Positions 49,673 to 58,947 are shown, numbered from the stretch's first letter. The stretch: 64,000 nucleotides of DNA from Pseudomonadota bacterium (GCA_021781615.1 JAJXWM010000004.1:1-64000); one strand, 5' to 3'. Made by a program: numbers and translations. The notes: generated by a model from the letters alone, not told the origin.

Positions 49673-51025
49673 TTACTGTTCAAGATGATAATTAACAAAA
49701 TTATCTAGAATAGGAAACATCGCTTTATTAGTAGAAGCAAAACCGTGAGTAACTATCACAAATGCTTTGGGACGCTTACTAATACTATAACCACATAAGC
49801 AACTAATACCAGACATATTTCCGGTTTTCGCTTTTATGTACTCCGAAAGCCTGGTTCTTTTCGAAAGAGTGGTATGTGCCTCTCCAGGACTAGGTAAAGC
49901 AGTAACAAACTCTCGAACATCGTAACCTTTTTTCAATAACTCAAAAAGCTTTTGTGGTTGCACTTTGTTATAGCGAGACAACCCTGATCCATCAACAAAC
50001 AAGGAATCTACCATATCAACACCAAAATACTTAGAAACCAATTCTTTGATAACAACGCTACCATCGCTCCAATCTTCTATAGCATGCTTGTCCTGCGAAT
50101 GTATAATTTTTAGATACAAATTATCAAATACAAAATTATCAGATTTTTTAAGAGCCGGAGGAACAATGCCAGCAAGTGCTTCAGACGCATGCGTACCCCA
50201 CAAAACCAAGTCATCAGGCAACTCCGATTGATCTCTTACAATAGTAACCGCTCCTCTCCTAACTCCGGATGCTCTTAATACCAATTTAATTTTACTTAAT
50301 AGATAATAATCTAAATCCATTGGTGAGATCTTAAATTTTAATGGAATACTATTTTTACAAATATTACCTCTCGCCTGAATACGGTTATTGACAATAAACA
50401 GCTTTACAGTTGATGGCTTAGAAGTTGTGGTTATACTAGAATCTATACCATACCCAGAATCATTGGTAACAATTGCGCGCCGCCGCCCACCTGCCTTTTT
50501 ACCAGGCCTTACCGTAATCTCAATAAGGTTGTGATCAATATTGGCACTAGAAATTGGTTGGGCATAGTTAGTTCCCACGTCATCTATTGTAATATTTGGA
50601 GAATATGGCGTCGTTTTAAATAAAGAAACATTTAATAAAACCTTACCAGCAGCGGTCTTACCCCGAATGGTTTTTAAAAGCTGGACCAGATCCCATGAGG
50701 TTAATGTCGGATCCCCTGAAAATGAGATAACAACATGACGAGCTTGATGACCATTCTTTGTGACATATAAATTGGTTTCATAATGATAATCAGCTCCAAA
50801 CATTTTATAAGCTAGTAAGGCGGTAACTGTCTTTTGACAACTTGAAGGAGTAACATAAACGTCAGCTGCACGCTCGATACGAGCCCGGTCACTATGTATA
50901 TTACCAAAAACATATGAATAAAAGGCCGGTTTTTTATCATAAAGCATGTTTTTATAGCCATCAGAAGCACATCCTGAGATCAAAAATAGCACGCCAAAAA
51001 ACAAAATAAATATCTTTGCTTTCAT
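49673..51025 (-). CDS. D-Ala-D-Ala carboxypeptidase, PBP4/DacB-like lipoprotein
   Basis: About 450 residues. The N-terminus KAKIFILFFGVLFLISGC carries a lipobox, so this is probably an outer- or inner-membrane lipoprotein, unusual for this family. Penicillin-binding motifs: SxxK as SCQK in TPSSCQKTVTALLA, SxN as SDN in KKSDNFVFDN, and KTG in IKAKTGNMSG. Peptidase family S13, which trims peptidoglycan cross-links. The ATG at 51025 (MKAK) is chosen; one at 51037 is in frame. Four bases separate it from holC upstream. Confidence 0.85.
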   Translation of the reverse strand: MKAKIFILFFGVLFLISGCASDGYKNMLYDKKPAFYSYVFGNIHSDRARIERAADVYVTPSSCQKTVTALLAYKMFGADYHYETNLYVTKNGHQARHVVISFSGDPTLTSWDLVQLLKTIRGKTAAGKVLLNVSLFKTTPYSPNITIDDVGTNYAQPISSANIDHNLIEITVRPGKKAGGRRRAIVTNDSGYGIDSSITTTSKPSTVKLFIVNNRIQARGNICKNSIPLKFKISPMDLDYYLLSKIKLVLRASGVRRGAVTIVRDQSELPDDLVLWGTHASEALAGIVPPALKKSDNFVFDNLYLKIIHSQDKHAIEDWSDGSVVIKELVSKYFGVDMVDSLFVDGSGLSRYNKVQPQKLFELLKKGYDVREFVTALPSPGEAHTTLSKRTRLSEYIKAKTGNMSGISCLCGYSISKRPKAFVIVTHGFASTNKAMFPILDNFVNYHLEQ

Positions 51026-51040
51026 ATACATAACCATACT

Positions 51041-51472
51041 CTACACATTAAAAACTTCTAGGGGATGCCCTTCTTTCTGATAAATTTGAAAACGTTTACG
51101 CCCTAGCACCTTCAAATTGTCATCGTTTGGTATTACCTCAATCAGGTGGTTAAACTGTTGATAAGACGGAACCATCTCAGGTGTCATATTAACCAAAATA
51201 TCATTCATGATGTTTGGTGGATTACCGTAACCAATTAATACTTGATGATCAGAATTAGAACCCTGGCCATAAATCTCGTGAGGAACAAAGCTAATATCAC
51301 TAAAAGTCCAAAGCTGAGCGTCAAAATTCTGGGCCTCTTCGGAATTAGCAACATGCACATAAATTTTATGGTTATTACTGTACGCCTTCTCGATTATCCG
51401 GCATGCATATAAAGCCCGCCCTTTAAGTGAACTCTCATTATTTAGGATATAAAAAGCTATTTTAGACATCAT
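51041..51472 (-). CDS. holC: DNA polymerase III chi subunit
   Basis: 143 residues. IAFYILNNESSLKGRALYACRIIEKAY and the later QVLIGYGNPPNIMNDILVNM are typical of HolC, which links the clamp loader to single-strand binding protein. Length normal. Transcribed together with the PBP4-like gene, opposite to the nearby tRNA-Ser. Confidence 0.88.
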   Translation of the reverse strand: MMSKIAFYILNNESSLKGRALYACRIIEKAYSNNHKIYVHVANSEEAQNFDAQLWTFSDISFVPHEIYGQGSNSDHQVLIGYGNPPNIMNDILVNMTPEMVPSYQQFNHLIEVIPNDDNLKVLGRKRFQIYQKEGHPLEVFNV

Positions 51473-51573
51473 ATTTTCTGGTATATTCCTTTGTCGGAAA
51501 AATAGATTTATGATGCCTCAAGAAAATCCTAGTAGCAACTAAAAAATCTGGTATTATCTTGAGAAAATAAACC

Positions 51574-51664
51574 GGAGAGATGGCCGAGTGGCCGAAGGCG
51601 CTCCCCTGCTAAGGGAGTATGGGTCAAAAGCCCATCGTGGGTTCAAATCCCACTCTCTCCGCCA
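51574..51664 (+). tRNA. tRNA-Ser(GCT)
   Basis: Acceptor arms ggagaga/tctctcc, anticodon GCT in cctgctaagg, a long variable arm (gatgggt-type, atgggtcaaaagcccat), the T-loop gttcaaatcc, G73 and encoded CCA ending at 51664. Confidence 0.96.
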
Positions 51665-51790
51665 AATTTTGTATCCATTTAATATATGGGAATAGCAAGG
51701 GGTTAGTCAAAAAAGGTGTGGACCACCAAAAATCTTTGCCGGGATTAAGTTATTTTTTTAATAGCGACGGTGTTTTTTCCCTTCCCATTT

Positions 51791-52270
51791 TTAGCTTTTT
51801 ATACTAGATACTACATCTTTCACACCCTCAATCTTTTTAGCCAAATTGATAGCTTTTTGTTCCAACTCTTTGTTATCTACATTTCCGCTTAAATAGACCA
51901 CCCCATCTTTAGTTTCAACTTTGACAGCCATACTTGCCACCTCTTTGCTCCTAAATAACTTTTCTTTTAGATAAGCCCCTTTAACCTTAGCGGTAATATA
52001 TGCATCAACCAATGGATGTTCGCTATCAGGCACTTCTAATTTAGAGGTATTAACATCGTTTACTCCGGGTATAGATGTAACCACTTCTACAACGGAGCTT
52101 GCCTGATTTTTAGAAGCTAGTGTTCCTTGTAAATGAACAACACCGCTCACAGTTCCCACCCTGATTTCTCCTGAAGGGATCCCCTTTTCTTTCGCCAATG
52201 CCGCTTTTACTTGTACGGTAATTTTGGCATCATCGATAATGTCAGGCTCTTTTTTTGATAATGTTAGCAT
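51791..52270 (-). CDS. Double BON-domain protein without signal peptide
   Basis: 159 residues with two BON domains (about 12-80 and 88-158), each showing the DAKITVQVKAAL and GVVYLSGNVDNKELEQKAINLAKK patterns. It is closely similar to the protein at 54897 but lacks the signal peptide, so it would stay in the cytoplasm. BON domains of OsmY type are thought to bind phospholipid and protect the envelope under stress. The start has a strong site (AGGAGAG). Confidence 0.87.
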   Translation of the reverse strand: MLTLSKKEPDIIDDAKITVQVKAALAKEKGIPSGEIRVGTVSGVVHLQGTLASKNQASSVVEVVTSIPGVNDVNTSKLEVPDSEHPLVDAYITAKVKGAYLKEKLFRSKEVASMAVKVETKDGVVYLSGNVDNKELEQKAINLAKKIEGVKDVVSSIKS

Positions 52271-52335
52271 ATGACTCTCCTCTATAATTGATTAGTAATA
52301 AATTAAAAAGTTAACTTACATTTACTTAAAACAAA

Positions 52336-52698
52336 TCATTTTTTTTGATGTGGGAAAACCATGTTTATATAAGGATATACCCTATAAAGTATGGCGCAAG
52401 TCACGAGCACCATCGGAATGTAAGCATCAACAATTTTCACCCAAACAGTCCAGCTTCGATCAGGAAAGTGAAAGTCAAGGATTTTTCCAAAACTCCAGAT
52501 AATACCCAGAATAATAGTTATAGCTGTACTATACTCAGTTACCCAGCTTTTTTTACCGGTAACTTTTTCGTGGGTTTTTGCTATTAACTTAACCTGTGCT
52601 CCAAGGGCCACTGGAGCAGCAGGCATCGCTAACTTTTCTGAAGCCTGATGCGCAGTTTTAACCACCTCACCTACTTTTCTTACTTGCTGTGTTTTCAT
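52336..52698 (-). CDS. Small two-helix membrane protein of unknown function
   Basis: 120 residues. A cytoplasmic N-terminus of about 55 residues rich in Lys/Ala is followed by two hydrophobic segments (TAITIILGIIWSFGKILDF and IPMVLVTCAILYRVYPYI). I do not recognise a family; the two-helix layout is somewhat holin-like, but no lysis gene is nearby. Strong ribosome binding site GGAGGGG. Codirectional with the BON and ChaB genes, probably part of the same stress block. Confidence 0.6.
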   Translation of the reverse strand: MKTQQVRKVGEVVKTAHQASEKLAMPAAPVALGAQVKLIAKTHEKVTGKKSWVTEYSTAITIILGIIWSFGKILDFHFPDRSWTVWVKIVDAYIPMVLVTCAILYRVYPYINMVFPHQKK

Positions 52699-52728
52699 TT
52701 TACCCCTCCCCCAGCTTCATTTTGTTTT

Positions 52729-52971
52729 TTACTTTTCTACCCAGCCACCAGTTCCATTTTCTTTTTGATATTTTTTCTTTACAGCCGACCATGCAACCTT
52801 ATGAGCTACAACTTCTGGTGAATCTTTGGTTTTGTTGCTCCCTCTTCTTTTAACAGGATCTTTATACTCTTCAACAGCATGATTAAAAGCTTCCACATAT
52901 ATGTGCTGCGCGTGCTCGGGCAATTTTGTCCTGACTCTTAAGGGTAAATCTCGTGGGTATTTATATGGCAT
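52729..52971 (-). CDS. ChaB family protein
   Basis: 80 residues. The opening YKYPRDLPLRVRTKLPEHAQHIYVEAFN and VAWSAVKKKY match ChaB, annotated in E. coli as a cation transport regulator although the evidence for that role is thin. Ribosome binding site AGGAGG. It neighbours BON-domain genes, an association that suggests envelope or osmotic stress. Confidence 0.88.
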   Translation of the reverse strand: MPYKYPRDLPLRVRTKLPEHAQHIYVEAFNHAVEEYKDPVKRRGSNKTKDSPEVVAHKVAWSAVKKKYQKENGTGGWVEK

Positions 52972-53068
52972 TTTATTTTCCTCCTAAACTAGGAATATTG
53001 CTAAGTCTAATATTAGACTACCAATTAGTCAGCCCTATTTTTTGTTACACTATTTAAAAATTTTCTCA

Positions 53069-53656
53069 TCACTTACTAATTGTCAAGCCATTTTGTATAT
53101 TGCTAACCCCCTGGACTGACTTAACTGAATTAATAATTTCGGTAATTTGTTCCTGTCTATTAACTTTACCCGACAAATATACTACTTTATCCTTAGTTTC
53201 TACCTGGATAGAACCTGGCGCCGTAATATCCAAAAGATTATTTCTTATAAGCATCCCTTTAACCTTAGCAGTAACATAGGTATCAGTTAGTGGCATTTTA
53301 CTATTTTTTACTTTCAAATTCCGGGAATCAACCGCCTTCACCCATTTATTTGCTTGAGAAAAAATTACTATTTTTTCAGCCTGAAGAACGGTGTCTACCA
53401 AACCAGACAGAGTTACATTCCCATAGCTAGAGGATATCTCTATAGTAACTTTTTTTAAAAGCGGGTCATCTCTGATTTTCTCTTTAATGTTTGCGACAAT
53501 CGTCGCATCGTTGATGCCATTGTGAACAACAGAGCTTTTGGCCATAATCTTAACATCTTTAGTTTTTGCGTAACTGTCGCCATTAGCTAAACCTACAGAC
53601 ATATGTAAAGAAGTTACTAGCAAAGCGCCTAACATATAAATCGCACTTTTTTTCAT
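53069..53656 (-). CDS. Periplasmic double BON-domain protein (OsmY-like)
   Basis: 195 residues from the ATG at 53656 (MKKSAIYML), which has GGAGGA 5-10 bases upstream. A signal peptide (IYMLGALLVTSLHMSVGLANG) precedes two BON domains, starting DATIVANIKEKI and DTYVTAKVKGML. Diverged from the other three BON proteins here. Presumed periplasmic stress protein. Confidence 0.87.
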   Translation of the reverse strand: MKKSAIYMLGALLVTSLHMSVGLANGDSYAKTKDVKIMAKSSVVHNGINDATIVANIKEKIRDDPLLKKVTIEISSSYGNVTLSGLVDTVLQAEKIVIFSQANKWVKAVDSRNLKVKNSKMPLTDTYVTAKVKGMLIRNNLLDITAPGSIQVETKDKVVYLSGKVNRQEQITEIINSVKSVQGVSNIQNGLTISK

Positions 53657-53723
53657 AATTTGTTCCTCCATATATTTTATTACTTAAAAGCTTGTATACC
53701 TTTTAGGCTTCATAACTTTCTTA

Positions 53724-54290
53724 TCATTGACCGATTTTTATTGCAGATATTACTTTTACAACATCGGGAATCGATTCAGTAAGTTTAACTATATTATGAG
53801 CCCGTACTGGATTTTTAACACACCCAGTTAAATACACCACTCCATTTTCAGTTTTTACCAGAACCCCCTCAAAGGCACTCATGTTATAAAGATTTTCTCT
53901 TATTAAAGCTCCTTCAACTTTAGCGGTTATATAATCATCATTTAACATGCACCTCATCGACATTTTACTTTTCCCGATCTGTAAATCACACACCTCAACA
54001 TCTTTTACACCCCTAACGGACTGAGCAGCAGCAACTATTTTTTCTGCTTGTATATCATATTCTACCTTTCCTGAGATACATACCACGCCATTTACAGCAG
54101 TTATAGTTACATTAGAATTGCATAACTGTGGATCAGCTTTTAATTTATTTTTAACATGTAAAACAATTGTAGCATCGTTAACAGTGCTATGAGCAAGGTA
54201 AACACTATCTTCATGCTGAAGTTGTTCACAAGCAAAAATGGGATTTACCATAAGTAATGCACAGACTAAACCAACACATTTATGTTTCAT
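53724..54290 (-). CDS. Periplasmic double BON-domain protein (OsmY-like), cysteine-containing
   Basis: 188 residues. Signal peptide (KCVGLVCALLMVNPIFA), then two BON domains (DATIVLHVKNKL and DDYITAKVEGAL). It carries several cysteines (LCNSNV, VVCISG, VCDLQ, MRCML, GCVKN), unlike the other copies, so disulfides are possible. Strong site AAGGAGGAG just before the ATG. Adjacent to the preceding BON gene, 67 bases upstream of it. Confidence 0.87.
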   Translation of the reverse strand: MKHKCVGLVCALLMVNPIFACEQLQHEDSVYLAHSTVNDATIVLHVKNKLKADPQLCNSNVTITAVNGVVCISGKVEYDIQAEKIVAAAQSVRGVKDVEVCDLQIGKSKMSMRCMLNDDYITAKVEGALIRENLYNMSAFEGVLVKTENGVVYLTGCVKNPVRAHNIVKLTESIPDVVKVISAIKIGQ

Positions 54291-54463
54291 AACTCCTCCT
54301 TATTTTATTAATTTTATATAATTATTGTTACCAACATCTAAAACTTCATTTACCGTCTCTTGCGCCCTGTAAAAAAGAATATCTAAAAATAACCTGATAA
54401 AAAACTAATTAGTTTACTAGTAAAATTCATGAACAAAATTTGCTAATAAAAAATCAATCCTTT

Positions 54464-54505
54464 ATCCTAAAAAGAGCAGTAGGCTCCAACTGCTCTTTTT
54501 AGGAT
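54464..54505. repeat. Perfect CCTAAAAAGAGCAGT hairpin element
   Basis: atcctaaaaagagcagt (54464-54480) and its exact complement (54489-54505) flank an 8-base loop. Related copies are at 46972-47022 and, as a half, at 27993-28012. A T-rich stretch follows, so it could also act as a terminator. Confidence 0.75.
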
Positions 54506-54726
54506 TATTTAATCTTTTCATACAACCATTACTTCGAGATAGACAGAGGAGCACTTATAGCAATGGTTTTGATTGTAGAAGCCAAAATATCTGGATCTGC
54601 AATTTCAATTAGGAAAATTGGACCTCTCCTATAATCACATCATGGCCGCAGCCACCTCTAGCTTTCCTACCATGATCGTGATCATAGGCGTTAAGTGAAA
54701 TCATTAACAATAAATAGGTGACTATT

Positions 54727-54855
54727 TAATCAATTTTTTGCTTCGCCCGAGGGATAAACCCCGGGCTTGCCCAAGGGGGATAAGCTCTGCTTCTCCCCCT
54801 TGGCAATCCCCCATAGCTTTGTCCCCACGCGAAGACCGCGGGGAAATTAGTATTA
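54727..54855. repeat. REP-like dispersed repeat, copy 2
   Basis: Matches 36088-36212 through most of its length in the same orientation, including gcccaagggggataagctct and the following cccct-rich hairpin. The terminal hairpin cccacgcgaagaccgcgggg differs in sequence but keeps its pairing. It lies 40 bases after the end of a BON gene, in a 600-base gap without protein genes. Confidence 0.85.
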
Positions 54856-54896
54856 TTTATTTTTTTTAAAACTCCTTACTGAGCTTTTGCCTTATT

Positions 54897-55469
54897 TCAA
54901 CTTTTTATACTAGATATTACTTCTTTAACCCCTTCAACTTGTTTGGCCAAGTTGATAGCATTTCTTTCTACCTCTTTTTTATCTACGTTTCCGCTTAAAT
55001 AAACTACTCCATTTTTAGTTTCAACCTTGACTGCCATACTTGCCGACTCTTTGCCTCCAAATAATCTTTCTCTTAGATAAATCCCCTTAACTTTTGCAGT
55101 AATATATGCATCAGCCAAGGGATGCTCGCTGCCGTATACTTCTAATTCATACGTATTAACATCCTTTACCCCAGGAATAGACGCAACCACTTCAATAGCG
55201 GTGCTTGCTTGTTCTTTTGCCGCCAATGTTCCCTTTAAAAAAACAACACCTTTTGAAGTTTCTACGCTAATTCTTCCTGAAGGGATTCCTTTTTCCACTG
55301 CTAATGCTGATTTTACTTGCAAGGTAATTTTGGCATCATCAATAAAACTAGATCCGTTATTATTGCCACGAACTGGACTAACATTGTCTGCATAAAGCGG
55401 TTGACTATAAGTAAAAATAGAACTTGCTGAAAGTAAGACACAAACCAGTAAAACATATATATCTTTCAT
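54897..55469 (-). CDS. Periplasmic double BON-domain protein (OsmY-like)
   Basis: 190 residues from the ATG at 55469 (MKDIYVLLVC), preceded by a G-rich site (AAGGGGG). A signal peptide (VLLVCVLLSASSIFTYSQPLYA) precedes two BON domains nearly identical in pattern to the signal-less protein at 51791 (DDAKITLQVKSALAVEKGIPSG against DDAKITVQVKAALAKEKGIPSG), so the two are recent duplicates differing in location. Confidence 0.88.
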   Translation of the reverse strand: MKDIYVLLVCVLLSASSIFTYSQPLYADNVSPVRGNNNGSSFIDDAKITLQVKSALAVEKGIPSGRISVETSKGVVFLKGTLAAKEQASTAIEVVASIPGVKDVNTYELEVYGSEHPLADAYITAKVKGIYLRERLFGGKESASMAVKVETKNGVVYLSGNVDKKEVERNAINLAKQVEGVKEVISSIKS

Positions 55470-55767
55470 AACCACCCCCTTCTATTATTTTGATTTAGAA
55501 CCATCGGCCGAAATAAATTTAATAAACAATTAGCGAAACATTTATCTCACTTCGTTTGTTTTTAAAATTGCAGCCCCTGCCCCCCATAAAAAAAGTTAAC
55601 TGAAAATAGCCAAACAAAAAACCTGATTTTTTGTCAGCGAATTTAAGCACTAAAATTCACCAACAAAAAAATCAATTTTTTATACAACCGACCTCAAGTA
55701 GTCTTACCCACAAAAGCTCACGCTTTCAATTTACACGATTTTAAATAAAAAACTGGAGGAAAATACT

Positions 55768-56214
55768 ATGTTAAACTTAACTCGTCATAACCAACCTTTA
55801 GCATCAATTTTCGATGAGTTTGAAAAAAATATTAATCAATTTCTGCCTTCTTATTTCAAAAATGACCCTTCAAATAATAACGTTTATTGGACACCTGAAA
55901 TAGATATTAAAGAAGAGGACCAGTTTTATGTTGTTACAGCAGACATGCCAGGCATGGAGAAAAAAGACATTAAAATCAATATGGATCAATACAATAATCT
56001 TGTTATTGAAGGAGAAAGAGATACGGAAACAAAAAAAGAAAAAAAAGGTTATATTTGTTTTGAAAGATACAAAGGGACATTTTTCAGAAAGTTCTCATTG
56101 CCCGGGGTGGTAGATGCTCAAGGAATCAAAGCAAAGTACCAAAACGGTGTTTTAGAAATAAATATTCCAAAATCAAAAGAAACCGTAACCAAACAAATTA
56201 GTATTGAAGATTGA
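55768..56214 (+). CDS. Small heat-shock protein Hsp20 (alpha-crystallin family)
   Basis: 148 residues. Alpha-crystallin domain about 42-135 (WTPEIDIKEEDQFYVVTADMPGMEKKDIKINMD, FRKFSLPGVVDAQGIKAKYQNGVLEINIPK) and a C-terminal tail. It is an ATP-independent holdase. The leader actggaggaaaatac before the ATG is almost the same as that of glpT at 57097. No sigma-32 promoter is evident upstream. Confidence 0.93.
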   Translation: MLNLTRHNQPLASIFDEFEKNINQFLPSYFKNDPSNNNVYWTPEIDIKEEDQFYVVTADMPGMEKKDIKINMDQYNNLVIEGERDTETKKEKKGYICFERYKGTFFRKFSLPGVVDAQGIKAKYQNGVLEINIPKSKETVTKQISIED

Positions 56215-56370
56215 AGTTTTTGGTTTAAAACAACTGCTTTTTTTAAGAAGTTATATTTTATTATAAGAGAATCTTGGCACTAAATTAGTTTATTAAAATT
56301 GGCTGCGGGTGATTTTAATTATCAACGAACTTAACTAAATAGATACACTTATTAATAGTAGGAGGCCGGT

Positions 56371-56736
56371 ATGCAAAACACAAACAGCGAAACAAAGATT
56401 AAAGAAATCAATTGTAATGAATTACTAGAGATTATTAACTTAGATACTAATGCAAAGCTGATAGATGTACGAGATCAACCCTACTACGAAAATAATCATA
56501 TTAAAGGTGCTATTTCCATTCCATTAAAAGAGCTTCATGAAAGAGACCTCGGGTTTTTAAAAAAAGATGATACCATCATTACTTATTGTTCTGAACTTAA
56601 ATGTCCAGCAAGCACAACCGCCGCAAAGATTTTATTATCGCTAGGATATAAAAATGTGCTCGATTATAAAGGAGGCTTGGAAGATTATAAAAAAGCCAAA
56701 CTACCATTAGAAAGCTCGGCATATGGTACAAAATAA
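56371..56736 (+). CDS. Rhodanese-domain protein
   Basis: 121 residues, one rhodanese fold. LIDVRDQPYYENNHIKGAISIPLKEL is the conserved N-terminal half and TYCSELKCPAS is the active-site loop with the catalytic Cys, longer than the usual six-residue loop pattern and with a second Cys. Predicted sulfur-transfer or redox role in the cytoplasm. Strong site AGGAGG. Confidence 0.85.
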   Translation: MQNTNSETKIKEINCNELLEIINLDTNAKLIDVRDQPYYENNHIKGAISIPLKELHERDLGFLKKDDTIITYCSELKCPASTTAAKILLSLGYKNVLDYKGGLEDYKKAKLPLESSAYGTK

Positions 56737-56905
56737 TCTTCCAAATAAAATAAGTTTTTGGCTAAGTCTATGTAGACAGAAAGAAGCTGGTTTTCTCTTA
56801 TTCTCTTTCTAAAAACATAGAAAATTTTTAAGCTGTCATGACGTTTTTTAAAATAACCAGCCTAGAAGTAGTATGGAAAATAGAGGAAAAAATAGAAATA
56901 AAAAT

Positions 56906-57049
56906 TATAACGCTTCCCTAAAATACAGAAACTGATACGCCATCTCGGTAGCCATCAGCGGCTACTTTGCATAAGCTAATAGCGCGGGCTGAAGCCTGCG
57001 GATACCACTGATTTCAATTTTGGACTCCGTATCTTAGGGAATTGCTATA
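56906..57049. repeat. Palindromic element, CCCTAAAA/TATAGCA family, copy 2
   Basis: Left arm ataacgcttccctaaaatac (from 56906) and right arm gtatcttagggaattgctat (ending near 57048) are imperfect inverted copies, like the arms at 2858-2955. The interior differs and holds its own hairpin (gcgggctgaagcctgcgg). It lies upstream of glpT and may carry or disturb its promoter. Confidence 0.7.
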
Positions 57050-57096
57050 AGGCTTAAAATTAACGTTTATTTGCTGTTTAACTGGAGGAAAATAGC

Positions 57097-58485
57097 ATGA
57101 CTTTTTTAAAATACTTAAATTTTTTCCTCCCCGCCCCACATATCGCTAGATTACCGCAAGAGGAGGTTAATGCAAAATATAAGAAAATTCGTTGGCAGGT
57201 ATTTATTGGTATTACTCTAGGTTATACAGGTTTTTATCTAGTACGCAATAATTTTGCCTTTGCAATGCCATACCTTGCTCAGCAAGGCTTTACAAAAACA
57301 CAACTTGGACTTATTTTTTCCGCTTTACCATTAGCATACGGGCTTAGTAAATTTTTAATGGCGATTGTTTCTGATCGCAGTAATCCCCGTTATTTCATGG
57401 CAACAGGCTTAATTTTATCAACAATGGCTAACTTTTTTTATGGTTCGAGCTTGGTTTTGCATAGTTTCATTTTGATGTTGCTGGTATTGTTTTTTAACGG
57501 TTGGGCGCAGGGAATGGGGTGGCCAGCCTTGGCTAGAGTTATGGTGCACTGGTTTTCTAGAAATGAGAGGGGAACCAAAATGTCTATTATTGGCGCCATG
57601 CAAAGCATTAGTAGAAGTATAATTGGACCATTAATTGTTCTTGGTATATCTTTTTTTGGTTCTTGGCATAGCATTTTTTACTTTCCCGCTATAATTGCTC
57701 TAGTGGCTGTAGCACTAGTGTTACTATTAGTAAGAGACACCCCTCAATCAGAAGGCCTACCTCCAATTGAAGAATATCATAATGAATATCGGGGCAATGA
57801 ACCTGGTTGTTTGTCTACTACTGATCGGGAAAGAGAATTGACCCCCAAAGAGATACTTTTTAAATATATTTTTGTTAATAAATACTTATGGTATTTATCC
57901 GCTGCTGACATCTTTGTACACTTAGTGCGTTATGGAATAATTAGCTGGGCGCCAACATATTTAAATGGGGCAAAAGGTTTTACTCTCGCGGAAAGTGGCT
58001 TAGCTTGTTTTTTATACGAAATCGCTGCAATTCCAGGGGTACTTTTGTGTGGTTGGCTTAGCGATAAAATTTTCCATGGTCGTCGTACACCAATTTGTAT
58101 TATTTATATGGTAGGAGCCTTTTTTGCTATTATGCTTTATTGGTTTGTACCCGTTGGTGCTCATTTATATGATAAAGTAGCATTAGCGGCTATAGGATTT
58201 TTTATTTATGGCCCGGCAAAGTTGATCGGGGTGTGTGCATTAGAGGTAGTCCCCAAAAAAGCTGCAGGAACTGCCGCTGGTTTGACCGGGCTTTTAGGGC
58301 ATGCTGGTGGCACAACCATGGCATACATTGGTATCGGAAGCATAGTCGATAGTTTCGGTTGGGATGCGGGATTTGTAATGTTATTAATAGCTTGTGCTTT
58401 AGCTATTTTAGCTTTGGCCTTTACCTGGAATTTTGAATCAGTGAAGCCACCACTTTTTATATTTGCAAAGAACAAGAAATTATGA
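57097..58485 (+). CDS. glpT: Glycerol-3-phosphate:phosphate antiporter GlpT
   Basis: 462 residues, 12 membrane segments. Close to E. coli GlpT from the start (LPAPHIARLP, IRWQVFIGITLGYTGFYLVRNNFAFAMPYL). Both substrate-binding arginines are present: Arg50 in YLVRNN and Arg278 in LVRYGIISWAPTYL. It also has SDRSNPRYF and KKAAGTAAGLTGLLG. It imports glycerol-3-phosphate in exchange for phosphate and could feed the GlpA-like operon 13 kb away. Strong site GGAGG. Confidence 0.93.
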   Translation: MTFLKYLNFFLPAPHIARLPQEEVNAKYKKIRWQVFIGITLGYTGFYLVRNNFAFAMPYLAQQGFTKTQLGLIFSALPLAYGLSKFLMAIVSDRSNPRYFMATGLILSTMANFFYGSSLVLHSFILMLLVLFFNGWAQGMGWPALARVMVHWFSRNERGTKMSIIGAMQSISRSIIGPLIVLGISFFGSWHSIFYFPAIIALVAVALVLLLVRDTPQSEGLPPIEEYHNEYRGNEPGCLSTTDRERELTPKEILFKYIFVNKYLWYLSAADIFVHLVRYGIISWAPTYLNGAKGFTLAESGLACFLYEIAAIPGVLLCGWLSDKIFHGRRTPICIIYMVGAFFAIMLYWFVPVGAHLYDKVALAAIGFFIYGPAKLIGVCALEVVPKKAAGTAAGLTGLLGHAGGTTMAYIGIGSIVDSFGWDAGFVMLLIACALAILALAFTWNFESVKPPLFIFAKNKKL

Positions 58486-58744
58486 AAAAAGTAAAATAAG
58501 CACCGAACAATACCGAATAAGTTTCACAATTTTCACAGCCTATTCCTTGGCAAGAAGCTAAAAAATTAAACAGCGAACACATCAAGATTTATGCATCACC
58601 TATACTAGTAAATGGTAGCAAGATACTAGAGTACGCATAGCACTGGGACCGTGCAAAAAGATTGATAATACTAAAAATCCAATCAGGCTAGACTTAATCA
58701 AGTAGTTCGACTATTATACTGAAAGCTTAGCAGTTTTGCCATAC
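58486..58744. other. Intergenic, no gene supported
   Basis: A short frame ending at the TAG near 58640 reads PWQEAKKLNSEHIKIYASP and onward, looking like the tail of a decayed protein, but I cannot identify it. Confidence 0.3.
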
Positions 58745-58821
58745 GCGCCCGTAGCTCAGTTGGATAGAGTACCTGGCTACGAACTAGGGGGTCGGGAGTT
58801 CGAATCTCTCCGGGCGCACCA
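58745..58821 (+). tRNA. tRNA-Arg(ACG)
   Basis: Acceptor arms gcgcccg/cgggcgc, D-arm tagctcagttggatagagta, anticodon stem cctgg/ctagg with loop ctacgaa giving ACG, T-arm gagttcgaatctc, A73 and encoded CCA. The first anticodon base A would be converted to inosine, so it would read the CGU, CGC and CGA codons. Confidence 0.96.
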
Positions 58822-58947
58822 ATACCATCTTGGTTTTCAGCAATATCGCTAAATTTTCCTGATACATTTTCGCGGAACTTCTGAGGGGGTTTTACAACGT
58901 TATCTATTGGAGTTAGCGCTTATTCCAAGATCGAATCATAATAAAAT

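Noticed and set aside
58500-58640. Possible integrase remnant before tRNA-Arg
   Set aside because: A short tail-like translation is visible, but no integrase catalytic motif, and no repeat of the tRNA 3' end was found nearby.
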